Positions 47,705 to 58,674 of a DNA stretch of 64,000 bases are shown here, one piece after another. A program made the position numbers and the translations under genes. The notes beneath the pieces are model-generated. The model saw only the letters and a list, made by a program, of their open reading frames with translations. It had not been told where the DNA came from and made no database searches. How positions within the stretch are numbered: position 1 is the first letter of the stretch; every line of letters begins with the position of its first letter. The DNA is from Casuarina equisetifolia (Eukaryota > Streptophyta > Magnoliopsida > Fagales > Casuarinaceae), in NCBI GenBank assembly GCA_028551475.1, contig CM052354.1, forward strand, positions 248,001 to 312,000, in the 5' to 3' direction.

Positions 47705-48540
47705 ATGGCTTCTAAGTCCTTTAAAACTGGTCCTTTGTACTTGTATCCTAGTGACATCAACATTAACACCTTTTTCAATATCAAACTCATGAAGACCAAC
47801 TACCTCTTATGGGTTACTCAAGTCAAGACACTTGCCAAATCCCATAAACTTCTTGGCTTTCTTACCAGAGAAACAACTAAACCTTCTCAAAAAATTACTA
47901 TTGATGGCATGGAAGAACGCAACCAAGCCTTTATTGCTTAGGAATAGATCGATAATCTTCTTCGGTCTTGGATTATTAGCTTTCTTTTCGAAGACATCTT
48001 TGACTTCATCTTCAAGTTAGAAACTGCCTCTAAAATTTGGCCTGTTTTGGTAAATCATTTTTCAAAAAAATCATAAACACGGGAGTATGCCTTGCCTTCC
48101 CAACTTAATCACCTTGAAAAGAGCTCTTGCCCTCTTTCAACTTACTTTCATGACTTTTGAGCCCTTTTAAATAAACTCTCATCACTCGGAAGGCCTCTAT
48201 CTGATACTGGTAAGACGTATAGCCTCTTTAATAGGCTAGGTAGAGAATATAAGCCCTTTCGAGTGATTATGTCTCGACTACCTCTTCCCTCCTTTAATGA
48301 GGTGGTTACTCAACTCCAAGTCTTTGAAGATTGACTTGTTCACTACAGCCATTCCTCTAATGAAAACTTTGTTTTTGTTACTAATAGGCACCAATGTGGC
48401 AGTGGATGTAATCAATGTCAAGGTGGCTACTCTAGTGCTAGCTTCTCCTCACAAGGATGTGGCTTTTTTCCTATTACTCAAAACAATAGGAATGCCCCAC
48501 GTAAACCACCCCCACAATAATCTTCTAACTCTCACTTAGC
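47705..48540 (+). pseudogene. copia-3 gag fragment
   Basis: The N-terminal text NTFFNIKLMKTNYLLWVTQV matches the usual plant copia gag opening (KLxxxNYLLWxxQ). Later stretches such as LNHLEKSSCPLSTYFHDF and the RLPLPSFNEVVTQL region follow gag order. Stops occur from 47939 on. Confidence 0.75.
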
Positions 48541-48573
48541 TTCATCACATCCTTAAAATCAAGGTACACAAAT

Positions 48574-50031
48574 TGATAAGTAAAGATATCGTCCCATAGA
48601 GATTGTGATTACTAAGTTAACTAATTACTAATGGTGAATAGTTCCTAGATTTTATCTAGCCAACCAAAATGATAGAACATTGAGTAAACAACTAAATTTA
48701 ATCTAAATCTGATTAACAAAATATGCTAGAGCGTTTGATTTCACCTAACTTACTATATTTCTACCCATGAATAAGAAAAACTAAGCGCATTAAGATATAT
48801 GAACATTCCAAATTACACCTAAAGCCACATAAAGCATACATTATAGTTCTATCCATATTAATTTATGATCACATATTACATGAAGTAACTGCATGTCATT
48901 TCCTATCGGTCTCTAACATGCAAATGAAATCATCTAAATGGTAGTTACTCATCTAAATGCATTAAACATAGTAATATGCAACATCACACACATAAAACAT
49001 AATAATCATACCATTCATATATCATAATCAAGTTCTATCATAGCTTTAACATAATAAATTAAGACATCATATTTACATGAACATAAATAATGCAAGAAAT
49101 TAAACAAAACATTCTTCAAATTAAAAACATCAAAATTGGCACCAAAATGTCTTCAATTCAAGGAAAGTTTGCATAAATTTGCACATTAGGAAAATGAGGA
49201 GGAGCTAGCTGAAAAGAAGAGAAGAAAACATGTTGCACATGTCACCACACACCACTGACACGTGTTGTCATGCACCGCTATATACTACCACGCACCCCCA
49301 CTAATCTTCACGAAAATTGCCAGAAATTGCTGAAGAGGACATCTAAAGTGTTGATCTACCCAGAAATCCTTCAAATTTGCCATAGAAATGCGTAGGTTTG
49401 ATGCAAAAGGCTTAAATGGCATTTGCAGTGCTTTGTCAAAAACCACCATGAAACCACTCCAAAAATGCCAAAAATCACAACTAGATGCTAAATCTATTCC
49501 TTCCTTGCTGGAAATCTCCTAGAAATCACAAGAAAATGGAAAAAAGTGGCTAAAAATGTGGTAGGTTCTCGTTGGAAAAGGATGCCAGTGATCTAATGTT
49601 GCACGATTGCTGCACTCTCCCTTTGAGATGCATGCTATCACACATTACCTTTAAGTTCCATGAAATACCCTGCTGCCTACACTTCAGTGACTCTCACACA
49701 CATTCTTTCTCTTCTCTCTTTTCTCTTTTCTCGACAAAAGTTTGATAATTCTTCTAGGCCCCTTGATAATATTGATAATATTGATAATCAACCATTTCTT
49801 TTCTTTTTCTTCATGTGGGTTCCACGTATATACACTAGCTAGCATTTTGCTTTTTTCTTTCTTTTCTTTCAATATTTTGCTTTATTTTTCTTGTTTTTCT
49901 ACTTTTTAGGGTTTACTGTATGAAAAACAAAACTTGAATCAGTATGGATAAATATAAATATAATTAGAAAAATATTATATTATATTTTCTCTAAAGTAAA
50001 CAAAATAACTTTACAAAAAATAGAGTTATCA
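48574..50031 (-). repeat. Gypsy-type LTR inserted in copia-3
   Basis: Plus-strand edges are tgataagtaaagatatcgtc and aaaatagagttatca, i.e. an LTR in reverse orientation. It is the longest copy of this family in the window (about 1.46 kb). Flanks acaaat and cgaac do not show a target duplication, so small deletions or changes at the junctions are likely. The copia-3 reading continues on both sides. Confidence 0.75.
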
Positions 50032-50036
50032 CGAAC

Positions 50037-51245
50037 TTTTGTTGTCTGCCAAATCTACTTGCATCGTGGTCACATTACTATACAATGTTATAAACATTTT
50101 GATCATAGTTTTTAACTTCAAGATGCCCCTGTTGTTCTCACTATTTATCATGGTAATAATCTTACTGACCACAACTAGGTGGCTGATTCTAGTGCCTTTT
50201 CTAATGTTGAGGATGGTCTAGGTAAATTGGATACTTTTTTTTCCATATACTGGTTTTGATAGCATTATAGTTGGTGATGGTTTTATTCTTCCCATTACTC
50301 ATATTGGGGACATTACCCTTAATGGTTCTATTCCTTCAAACCTATTCTTGTTACACCCACTATTTAGAAGGACCTTATCTCTATCTCTTAACTCACAATT
50401 GATTTTCCATGTACTATAGAGTTTAATCTTTCTTCCTTTTGTATAAAATATTTGTAGAGCAAGGAGATCCTAGCATGTTGAGTTAAGCATAGGAATCTTT
50501 ATTTGCTGCCCACCCATAATGACTTTACTATTTTTTCCTTTTAGTAGTAGATTATGTCCTGGAGTACTTGGCATTCATGTCTTGGTTATCCTTGTGCAAA
50601 TGTTCTTGCCTCTCTCAAGAAACATAACTTAGTTTTTGTTCACAGCTCCTCCATGTCTTTATGTCCTCATTGTCAAGCTGCAAAGAGCACCAAACTACCC
50701 TTTTTGCCGTCTTAGCATAGAGCACTATAACTTATGGGGCCCCACTCTTGTTCAATCAATAAATGGTTTTTTCCTTTATGCGTTATTTGTAAACAACCTT
50801 AGTCATTTTACATAGTTCTATCCTATTCGGAAGAAATTTGACTTGTTTGATACTTTTGTCCATTTTGATTTAATGATAGAAAAGTAATTGGGTTCCTATA
50901 TTAAGATTCTACAATGAGACAATGGGGCAGAATTTACAAGTCAAAAGTTATGCTCATATTTGTCCCAACATGGTATGTTACAACAATTATCCTATCTATA
51001 TACTCTTCAGCATAATGGCCTTACTAAGCGTAAATACAAGCACATCACTAAAGTGGGTCAAACTCTTATTTCTCAAGCAAGATTACCCAAGGTTTTTTAG
51101 CCAAATGTCTTCGCTATTGTTGTCTTTTTGATTAATAGACTTCCCTAAACCTTTTTACAAGTGGTTTCACCATTTGAAAAATTATATCAAAGGAAGCCTA
51201 ATTATTCCATCTTATGGACATTTGGTTGTGCTTGTTATCCATACC
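50037..51245 (+). pseudogene. copia-3 zinc knuckle to integrase remains
   Basis: Knuckle, protease remnant, GAG-pre-integrase and integrase text occur in the expected order, with stops throughout. The final recognisable words are in the integrase core region (VSPFEKLYQRKPNYSILWTF). It is cut at about 51245 by the start of another gypsy LTR fragment. Confidence 0.7.
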
Positions 51246-51585
51246 TAATAACTCTATTTTTATAAGTTATTTTACCTATTTTAGGTAATAAATAACTTTA
51301 ATAATTGTGAGAAAATATTTAAACTCCTTTTTGTTTGCTTAAATTTATCTTGTTTATGTAGCATAAGGAGGCAAGGAGAAAATGAATGAACATGGAGAAC
51401 CTAATGCTTATTCTGTGGCAAAATCATAATATCAAAATCAAAAAAGTCAAGATGGGCTTGGGCTTGGGCTTGGGCTTTGGATGATTGTTATTAGATTTTA
51501 TGTTGTTATTGGGTTTTCTATTTATTTAGAAAATCCAATCATGTTAGGAATTCAAATTCCAATTAATTTAGGAGTTCGAGTCATC
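51246..51585 (+). repeat. Gypsy-type LTR, first part only
   Basis: taataactctatttttataag begins a stretch colinear with 40563-40890 (shared gtttatgtagcataaggag and gggcttgggctttggatgat). It ends near ggagttcgagtcatcc, where copia-2 integrase starts on the opposite strand. A local expansion of gggctt appears at about 51453-51478. Confidence 0.75.
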
Positions 51586-51599
51586 CTTGAACTTTACAT

Positions 51600-52292
51600 G
51601 AATAGACTCTTCAACAACCAAAGTTCTTTTATTGAAAACTCTATATGCTTTGCTGGTTTAAGAGTAACTAAGAAATATGGCCTCATCACTTTTAGAGTCA
51701 AGTTTTCCAAGTGACTCTTTTCCATGGTTTAAAACAAAGCATTTACTTCCAAACACATGAAAGTAGGAGATATTAGGTTTTCTACCAAATAATAACTCAA
51801 ACAGTCTTTTTCAAAATTGGTCTTAAGAATGCTCTATTTGAGATATAGCAAGCTGTACTTACAACTTCTCCCTAAAAATGTTTAGGAAGATTGTATTCAC
51901 ACATCATGGTTCTAGCCATTTCTTGGAGTGTCCTATTTTTCCTTTCTACAACACCATTTTGTTGTGGTGTCCTAAGTGCTGAAAAATTGTGAAATATGCC
52001 GTTTTTAGAACAAAATTTTTCAAAAAGGTAATTTTCGAACTCACCACCATGATCTGTCCGAATCTTAACTATGGCAAGATCCTTTTCATTTTAGACCATT
52101 TTAAAGAAATCAACAAATTTCTCAAATGTTTCATCTTTCCTAGAAGTAGATATACCCAGGTATATCTTGTATAATCATCAACTATGACTAAAGCATAATA
52201 TTTTCCATTCATAGTAGTTGTCCTTAAAAGACCAAACAGATCCATGTGTATTAGTTCTAACGGTCTTAAGGTAGACACGTTAACTTTGGCTT
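51600..52292 (-). pseudogene. copia-2 integrase fragment
   Basis: STLRPLELIHMDLFG and KYYALVIVDDYTRYTWVY read cleanly from about 52278 to 52069. Beyond that, with frame changes, come DHGGEFEN, NFSALRTPQQNGVVERKNR and NLPKHF. All three catalytic positions are visible but in broken frames. Confidence 0.8.
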
Positions 52293-53874
52293 AAAACTGT
52301 TGGGTTTACAACTATCTACGAAGGGGGGGTTAAATTGGATATCTAGAAGTTTGTTTAATTTTGATTTCTTCCTAAATTTTTGTTTCTTTACAACAATCAC
52401 AACTAGATAAGATATCACAATAGTAATAGAGTATAAAATAAAAGAATTGAATCAGAAAATTCACAACCAAGAATTTCACGGTGGTTTGACACTTTTCACC
52501 TACTTCTAACCTCTTCTCCTTCAACTCAAACCGAGTTGAAATCTACTTTACTTCAAACAAGGAGAGCACCTCTCCTTAACCTTACAACTCCTCAAAAGGA
52601 GTTATATAGCTCACGATTATAAGGTTAGGTTTACAAAAACCTTAATACATCAAGCTCATTCCTCAAATGTATGATATGAGTAAGGATTTAAGCTTATCAG
52701 AAAGCTAATTGAATGTATACAGAGTCAATTCAAGCTCCAATCTAGAAAGCCCCAATTTCACAAATCTAAGGTTTCAGATTTACAATAATCTTTATGTGCA
52801 AATAATGTTATAATCAATCTAGCACATACAAAGATCAATATATCAAATGATATTCACAAGATAACAAGTTTAGAGAATATCACCGAAGATTTCCTTTTCC
52901 TTCAAATGTTACCGAACACGGCAATAAGAGCAAATCGATGAGGGCTTTTTATCTCTTTTGATCAAGTCAGCAAGAATGTATCTTAGCAAGCTCAAATATT
53001 TCATCCGAATCTCCCTTTTATAGCAGGTACTCAAACGTCTAAACATATTAGGATTTCGGTTCAAACCTTTTTGAAATCCTTCCATTGAGTTTTGATGGAT
53101 ACGACATTATCCTGATGCAAATGATGATTTTTCAGCAAGATAACCGTTCTGACACTCAGTCGCCTTACCATTATTCCCGTTGGAGCTGTCGTCACAAGAA
53201 AGAGATTGAGAGGAGAAAGATAGCTCTAGGTCGAAGGATACAGCTAGGGCTTCAGGCATTTGATCATAAAAGCTTATGCTCTTATTTGCTCCGCACTCTG
53301 CCATTTTGGATAAGTGACCTACTCAAAACACTGCCATTTCAAGCTTTGCAGGCTGGCCTCTCTTCACAGGCTGACCCTCTTTCACGGGCTTATCCCCTTT
53401 TATGGGCTGAACATATCTCACAAGCTGAACCTCTTTTACGGGCTGAGCCTCTCTTCACGGGCTGAACATATAGATAAGCTTCACGTACCCATATATAAAT
53501 ATATGGTCAATCCATTACACTTGTAAATACACCAATTCCAAGTATCAAAGTTCCTTTAACATAACCAAGAATGCAAATTAATCTATTAAACAAGATATTC
53601 AAAGATTAAATCAAATTGGCTTCATATTTGATGTTTGATAATAAAATGTAGGGACCCAGCTACTTTATAATATCATTAATTGATATTATAATTTGTACAC
53701 CTTTTACTTCCTTTGAATTTTAATATGTGCACTCACAATCTCATATATTCTATCATATATGCAAATATAATATTCTATTTAACATATAGTCAAAATATAA
53801 TATTCTATTTAACATATATTCAAATAAAATTTTTCTTAATCAAAACATACAAGCATATGATTTTCAACAAAAAC
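52293..53874 (-). mobile_element. Nested solo LTR with aaaac target duplication
   Basis: Plus-strand edges are tgttgggtttacaac (52298) and gattttcaaca (53869). They are flanked by aaaac at 52293-52297 and 53870-53874. The block tataatatcattaattgata identifies it as the copia-1 LTR family in reverse orientation. Removing it and one aaaac rejoins the integrase reading of copia-2, which confirms insertion. Confidence 0.92.
53351..53473. repeat. 18-19-bp minisatellite inside the nested LTR
   Basis: About seven units of the type ggctgaacctcttttacg occur in a row. It lies about 400 bp from the 5' end of the LTR (on the LTR strand), comparable to the array at 36641-36802, but the unit sequence is unrelated. 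Confidence 0.9.
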
Positions 53875-54545
53875 TACTTTAGGTGTGCTTCCCTTTCACA
53901 CAAGTATCACATAACTGATTTTTATCAAAGGTGAGCTCGGGTAATCCTCTAATTAAGCCATTCTTAGATAATTTCTCTAATAGTCCTAAACTAGCATGAC
54001 TGAGGTTTCTATGCCATAACCAAGCATCAACACTTTTATTAACAATCAAACATGTTTGTTCATTTGTTAACTTACTAAGATCTAGCACATAAATATTATC
54101 TTTTCTTTTCCCAATGATTCTCACATTATTTTCTAGATTTTCAACAAGACAAAGTTCTTTTCCAAATCTAATTTTGAAGTTATTATCACATAATTGACTT
54201 ATACTCAATAAATTAAATTTCAATTCATCAACATACAACATATCAAATATGAGAAGGGATTTCGGGTTACCTACGGTGCCTATACCCTTAATTCTTCCTT
54301 TGGAGTTATCTCCAAAAGATACAGTACCTCTAGATTTCAACTTAAGTGTTGACAAGAGCTCCATCATCCCAGTCATATGACAGGAACAGCCGCTGTCCAG
54401 AATCCACAATTCTTTGTGCTTCCTCTTGTCTATGTTCATGCTCATATCCTGCAGAGACAAAAGTTTGTGTTAGAGATCTTGGTACCCTTTTTTCTTTGGG
54501 TCCATGAATGTTAGTTTCTATTGCATTTTTCATTTTCTTAGGCAT
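53875..54545 (-). pseudogene. copia-2 gag end / protease overlap
   Basis: The gag frame (54545-54342) reads FVSAGYEHEHRQEEAQ and ends WDDGALVNT plus stop. The protease frame, with ATG at 54445, reads WILDSGCSCHMTG, an intact DSG active site, then FNLLSISQL and AWLWHRNLSHASLGLL. It is clean to 53879. The protease frame is +1 relative to gag, exactly as in copia-1. The sequence tctctgcag just before the frame switch looks like a splice acceptor. Confidence 0.85.
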
Positions 54546-55435
54546 CCATAATTTCCTGATCTTGTATGCTCTTCAAAATCTAACCAAACATGTATTGAAT
54601 GAATGACCAATATATTTGCAATAAGAAAATTAATGATGCAGTAGAAATTCATAGTCCTTATTATCAAAGAAATTTATAGATGTTTTTGTGTTTTTTAAAG
54701 AATTGTATCCTACACCAGCTTTATTGTATACATCTTTTTGTGATTTTAACATATTATTTAACAAGTTACTACCTTTTGTAAACTTGTGTAACAATATATT
54801 AGTTTTATCCAATTTCATTTGAATTTCATATTTTTCTTTTTCTAACTCCAGAATTTTCATGTTGAGTTAGATTATGTCTTAGTTTTCACACACTATTTTT
54901 GATACATCATCATGCTTATTTTCTAGATGAGAGTAGGTATTGATCATAAAGCATGTATCGGTCTTAACAGAAATATTCTCAAATACATTAATATTCACAA
55001 AAATATTTTCATGCATGCAAGTCATAGACAATGCCATGGCAAGTTTATCAATTCATATATAACTTTTGCAGATTTATGAATCACTTACCTCGAGTTCTTT
55101 TTCTATTGTTGCACTTGTGGTTAAGCAAAGGTGAGCAACTTCTTCTTGTTTTTCTTCATCTGATGAGGAGCTTTCATCATCCCAAGTAGCAATCATTGCC
55201 TTCTTCTTTCCTTTATTATTCTTCTTCTTGAGTGAAGGGTAATCAGCCTTGATATGTCCAGGTTTTCTACACTCATAGCATAGGTTATCCCTAGAATCAT
55301 ATGTTTCATTCCTTCTAGGTTGTCCTCTATTTCTTCCTAGGCCCTTTTTAAGATATTTTCTGAATCTTCTAGCTATAAGAGCAATCTCATCATTTTCAGA
55401 CTCAACTTCTTTAGTCTATTTCTACTTTTAAAGGA
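54546..55435 (-). pseudogene. copia-2 gag, central part
   Basis: Includes the knuckle LCYECRKPGHIKADYP (last cysteine changed to tyrosine), a lysine-rich stretch KKKNNKGKKKAMIATWDD, acidic SSSDEEKQEEVAHLCL, and a coiled-coil-like segment (KILELEKEKYEIQMKLDK) with stops between. The left part of gag is replaced by gypsy sequence near 55435. Confidence 0.75.
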
Positions 55436-56945
55436 GATATTCCAATTGGTGTTTTGAATGATGTTCTATAGGCCCAAAGTGTATCATCAAGTTTTATTGA
55501 CCAATCTTTCCTTAAGGCATTCACAGTTTTTTCCAAAATTCTCTTAATTTTCCTATTTGATATCTCAACTTGACCACTAGTCTGAGGGTGATAAAGGGTA
55601 GCAATCTTATGGGTAACCCTATACTTACCCAAAAGTACTTCAAATTGTTTGTTACAAAAATGGGTCCCTTTATCACTTATGATTACCTTAGGAGTGCCAA
55701 AGCAAGTAAAAATATTTTTCTTTAAGAATTTAACCATAACCTTAGCATCATTTGTTGTTAACGCTACTGCTTCTACCCATTTAGACACATACTTAACAGT
55801 CACCAAAATATATATATTCCCATAAGAAGGTGGAAAAGGTCCCATAAAATCAATACCCCAAACATCAAATAACTCACACAACAACATTGTTTAGAGGCAT
55901 CTCACATTTCCTAGAAATATTTCTAGTTCTTTGACGTTGATCACATGTAAGTACATATGAATATACATCTTTAAAAAGTGTAGGCCAATAAAATTCAGAC
56001 TGTAAAACCTTAGCTGCAATTCTAGTGGCACCAAAATGACCACCAGCCTCTCTAGCATGACAATGGTGTAGGATACTGGCCATCTTTTCCTTAGGAACAC
56101 ATCTTCTTATAACCTAGTCTACACATACTTTAAATAAGAAAGACTCTTCCCAAAAATAATGTTTGAGGTCAGAAAAAAAAAAATTTCTTTGTTGATATGA
56201 TATTTCAAGAGGAAGAATATTACTAACCAAATAATTGACAAAATTAGCATACCAGGGAATTTTGATGGATTGGAGCACAAAAATGTTTTCATCAGGAAAT
56301 TCTTCCATAATCGATTGATCTTCTTCCTTCAGATTGGGAATTCTAGACAAATGATCTGTAACTAGATTTTTGGTCCCCTTCTTATCCTTGATCTCCAAAT
56401 CAAACTCTAGTAGCAATAGAATCCACTTGATTAACCTAGGTTTTGATTCTTTCTTTTCAAGTAGATGTTTAAGAGCAAAGTAGTCAGAATAAATAATTAC
56501 TTTGAACTAATTAGATAAGAATGAAATTTATCAAAAACAAATACTATATCCAAAAGTTCTTTTTTTGTTGTTGAATAATTCAATTGTGCACCTGAAAAAG
56601 TTCAACTGGCATAGTATATGGTCTTAAAAGCTCCATTCTTCCGTTGTCCTAAAATAGCTCCTACTGCAAAATCACTAGCATCACACATTAGCTCAAAAGG
56701 TAAGTCCCGTTCTGGTGCTGTCATGATTGGTGCTCATATTAACTTTTCCTTTAAAGTGTTAAAACCTGCAAACATTCATCAGAAAAGTTATATTTCACAT
56801 ATTAAACCAACAAACTTGAAAGGGGTCTAGCAATTTTAAAAAAATATTTTATGAATCGCCTATAGAATCCTGTACGCCCCAAAAAGCCTATAACAAGTTT
56901 CACTGATGTTTGTGGGGGCAATTTTGCAATGACCTCCACTTTAGC
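55436..56945 (-). pseudogene. Ty3/gypsy pol fragment (RT end, RNase H, integrase)
   Basis: From high to low coordinates on the minus strand: RT/RNase H remains (SASDFAVGAVLGQR-like and NYSTTEKELL-like text, 56750-56480), [20 protein letters not shown], integrase zinc finger (HCHAREAGGHFGATRIAAKV), core with [23 protein letters not shown] and [14 protein letters not shown]. The D, D, E pattern is present. The longest clean frame is 55887-55411. The protein style is that of Athila-like plant gypsy elements. Stops and frame changes are present elsewhere. Confidence 0.85.
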
Positions 56946-57335
56946 TCCAGGGTGTTTTACAATTCCTTGTACTATTAGAGATTCCTACTTTGATAAAGCA
57001 TTATGTGATTTAGGAGCTAGTATTAATCTAATGCCTTTTTTGTTTTCAGAAAATTAGGATTAGATGATGTGAAGCCAACTATAGTGTCCCTACAATTGGC
57101 TAATAGATCAATTAAATATCCAAGGGGTACTATAGAAGATGTATTGGTGAAAGTTGACAAATTTATCTTTCTTGCAAATTTTATAGTACTTAACATGGAG
57201 GAAGACTTTAAGGTACAACTTATCTTAAGTTGACCTTTTTTAGTAACAAGAAGAGCTCTAATTAATGTACAATAAGGGAAGTTAATCTTAAGAGTTCAAA
57301 ATGATTTTGTTACTTTTAATGTTTTTGAAAAAGAT
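56945..57335 (+). pseudogene. Ty3/gypsy aspartic protease fragment
   Basis: The plus strand reads [20 protein letters not shown], then ASINLMP, then [37 protein letters not shown] and, after a stop, a GRPFL-region remnant and NDFVTFNVFEK. This is the Athila-type protease. The active-site DLGAS is visible. It lies head to head with the pol fragment on the other strand, so a rearrangement or two insertions are implied. Confidence 0.8.
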
Positions 57336-57511
57336 TGAAAACAACCTACGTCACAAACCTTGAGAATTAACATCAAAGTGCTATCCCACCTCGAACAATT
57401 ACAGAGTACGAACAAAACCAGGCTTGGATCTCGCGCAAGTGACATAACGCCACGTAAATTTGTAAACAAAGATATCAAAGAACAAAGATCGGTAAGGGAA
57501 AAAGGGCGTAC

Positions 57512-57551
57512 CTTGAGGAGGAAGGGCAATCACACTCGATGATTCAGCCAT
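57512..57551 (-). pseudogene. Orphan first coding exon (candidate)
   Basis: On the minus strand an ATG at 57551 starts MAESSSVIALPPQ and reaches a donor CAAG/GTACGC at 57512/57511. The downstream part of any such gene would lie to the left, where gypsy sequence starts by about 57335. No second exon was found. If real, this is a gene beheaded or cut short by retrotransposon insertion. Confidence 0.35.
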
Positions 57552-58247
57552 CCTGTCAGAGCTCGTATTAGCAACTTTGGAGGAGCTTTCAATCTAAAGA
57601 GAAATTCAGTCTACAGAAACCTACCAACGCTAGCTTTTTAATAATGCGCAACTTTGGAAACGTCGGCGGAGAAAACACTGCTGGGCGGAGAAGACAATGC
57701 TAGGCGGAGAGAAAGAAGCCAGGCGGTTGGCAGAAGATATCTCCCGCGCATGCACGCGGGTCGGGCCGGGTCTGCCTGGGCCCAAACGTCGACCCACCTT
57801 TGGAACCCAATATACGGACGATAGTGCTAAGCTCAACAACCGGCATACCCAGCTGGGCTTAACCCGACCTCGGTTCCACGCGGATCCATCGCCCGGCTCC
57901 CTTCGGGCCTGTTGATTGGGCCCACCCCCAGGTCGGAGGTGCCGTTTGATATACCGTCAGACCCGGATCTGGCAGCATCCCAGCAACTTTCGGCGACGCA
58001 AACACCAAAACGTAGATTAGGCCGCCAGGATTCCCATTACGGCAACTGACGATTTCCGCCCGCACTACCTCGTGGACCGCAAACACCGAAACGTAGATTA
58101 GGCCGGCCGGATCCCATTACTCAACTCACGATATCCGCCGGGACTGCCCAATGGGACCCTCCAATAAGTCTATTGGAATTTAATCTCCCAAACACCCTTT
58201 CTCCGCCACATACTTGCCAAAAACAAATTTTGGGAAACGGGCTCCTC
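57552..58247. other. CpG-rich intergenic stretch with short tandem repeat
   Basis: Clearly richer in G+C and CpG than the rest of the window. A unit of about 80 bp (gcaaacaccaaaacgtagattaggccg at 57998 and gcaaacaccgaaacgtagattaggccg at 58079) occurs twice. It may act as the upstream region of the orphan exon at 57551 or be the 3' flank of the small gene to the right. Confidence 0.55.
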
Positions 58248-58324
58248 TCAAATCCAAAAGAAACCACACAAAATCCACCGCTTTTGACGCCTCTGTAAGG
58301 CGTTATCTACACTCTGTTTTATGA

Positions 58325-58674
58325 TCATGAATGAGATCGGAACGGCATTGGCCACAGGTTCTTTCTCTTTCTTATTCTGTCTTCCGCCTGCTCTGTTTTT
58401 GGCTGAACTCCTAGGTTCTGTCTTTAACTGCAAAACATGAGAATTCAGAGACCCAATTTATGTTCTTTGAAAATTAGATATGAAAACATATGAGAAGAGA
58501 TTTACCGAGTTCTCTTGACGTTCCCAGATAAAAGTACTCATTATGTTTGTATGCTGGAAGTTGCAAAATTCTTCTTCCAAAGCCTAACCCAGGAAACTCC
58601 ATGTGATTTGGTTTCAGTTGTTCGTAATTGTCAAAGTGGGTTGGGTTTACACGGTCGAGTCTTCTACCCTCCAT
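58325..58674 (-). CDS. Probable small two-exon protein gene, function unknown
   Basis: An ATG at 58674 opens MEGRRLDRVNPTHFDNYEQL and continues to LGTSREL at a donor G/GTAAAT (58506/58505, phase 1). Two acceptors are possible. TTTTGCAG before 58427 gives a quick stop (VKDRT). CCTAG before 58410 gives VQPKTEQAEDRIRKRKNLWP and a stop at 58327-58325, about 84 residues in all. The residues are well mixed and polar with aromatic clusters, unlike the shadow frames nearby, and the second version looks more like a natural C-terminus. I do not recognise the family. It could also be the first exon of a longer gene that has lost its end. Confidence 0.45.

Larger units (their letters stand above)
47705..51245 (+). 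mobile_element. Ty1/copia element (copia-3), decayed, split by a gypsy LTR
   Basis: Gag starts at the ATG at 47705 (clean to 47941) and continues broken to about 48540. A 1.46-kb gypsy-type LTR then interrupts it. The element resumes at about 50037 with a CCHC knuckle whose second cysteine is tyrosine (CQIYLHRGHITIQC), a protease-like remnant (VADSSAFSNVED), GAG-pre-integrase (WHSCLGYP, then CPHCQAAKSTKLPF) and integrase remains up to about 51240. RT and RNase H are missing. Numerous stops are present. Its lineage differs from copia-1. Confidence 0.75.
51600..55435 (-). mobile_element. Ty1/copia element (copia-2), same lineage as copia-1, nested solo LTR
   Basis: Reading on the minus strand: gag end with knuckle (near 55290), coiled-coil region (54860-54630), gag/protease overlap (54545-54342 and 54445-53875), GAG-pre-integrase and integrase (52297-51600). 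The text follows copia-1 closely. RT, RNase H and LTRs of its own are missing. A solo LTR (52298-53869) sits inside it between CVKGKHT and the STLRPLELIHMDL text, with aaaac duplicated on both sides. Confidence 0.85.

Noticed and set aside
53085..53526. Open frames of up to 126 codons with repeated hexapeptides
   Set aside because: They lie within the nested solo LTR and are created by its 18-19-bp minisatellite.
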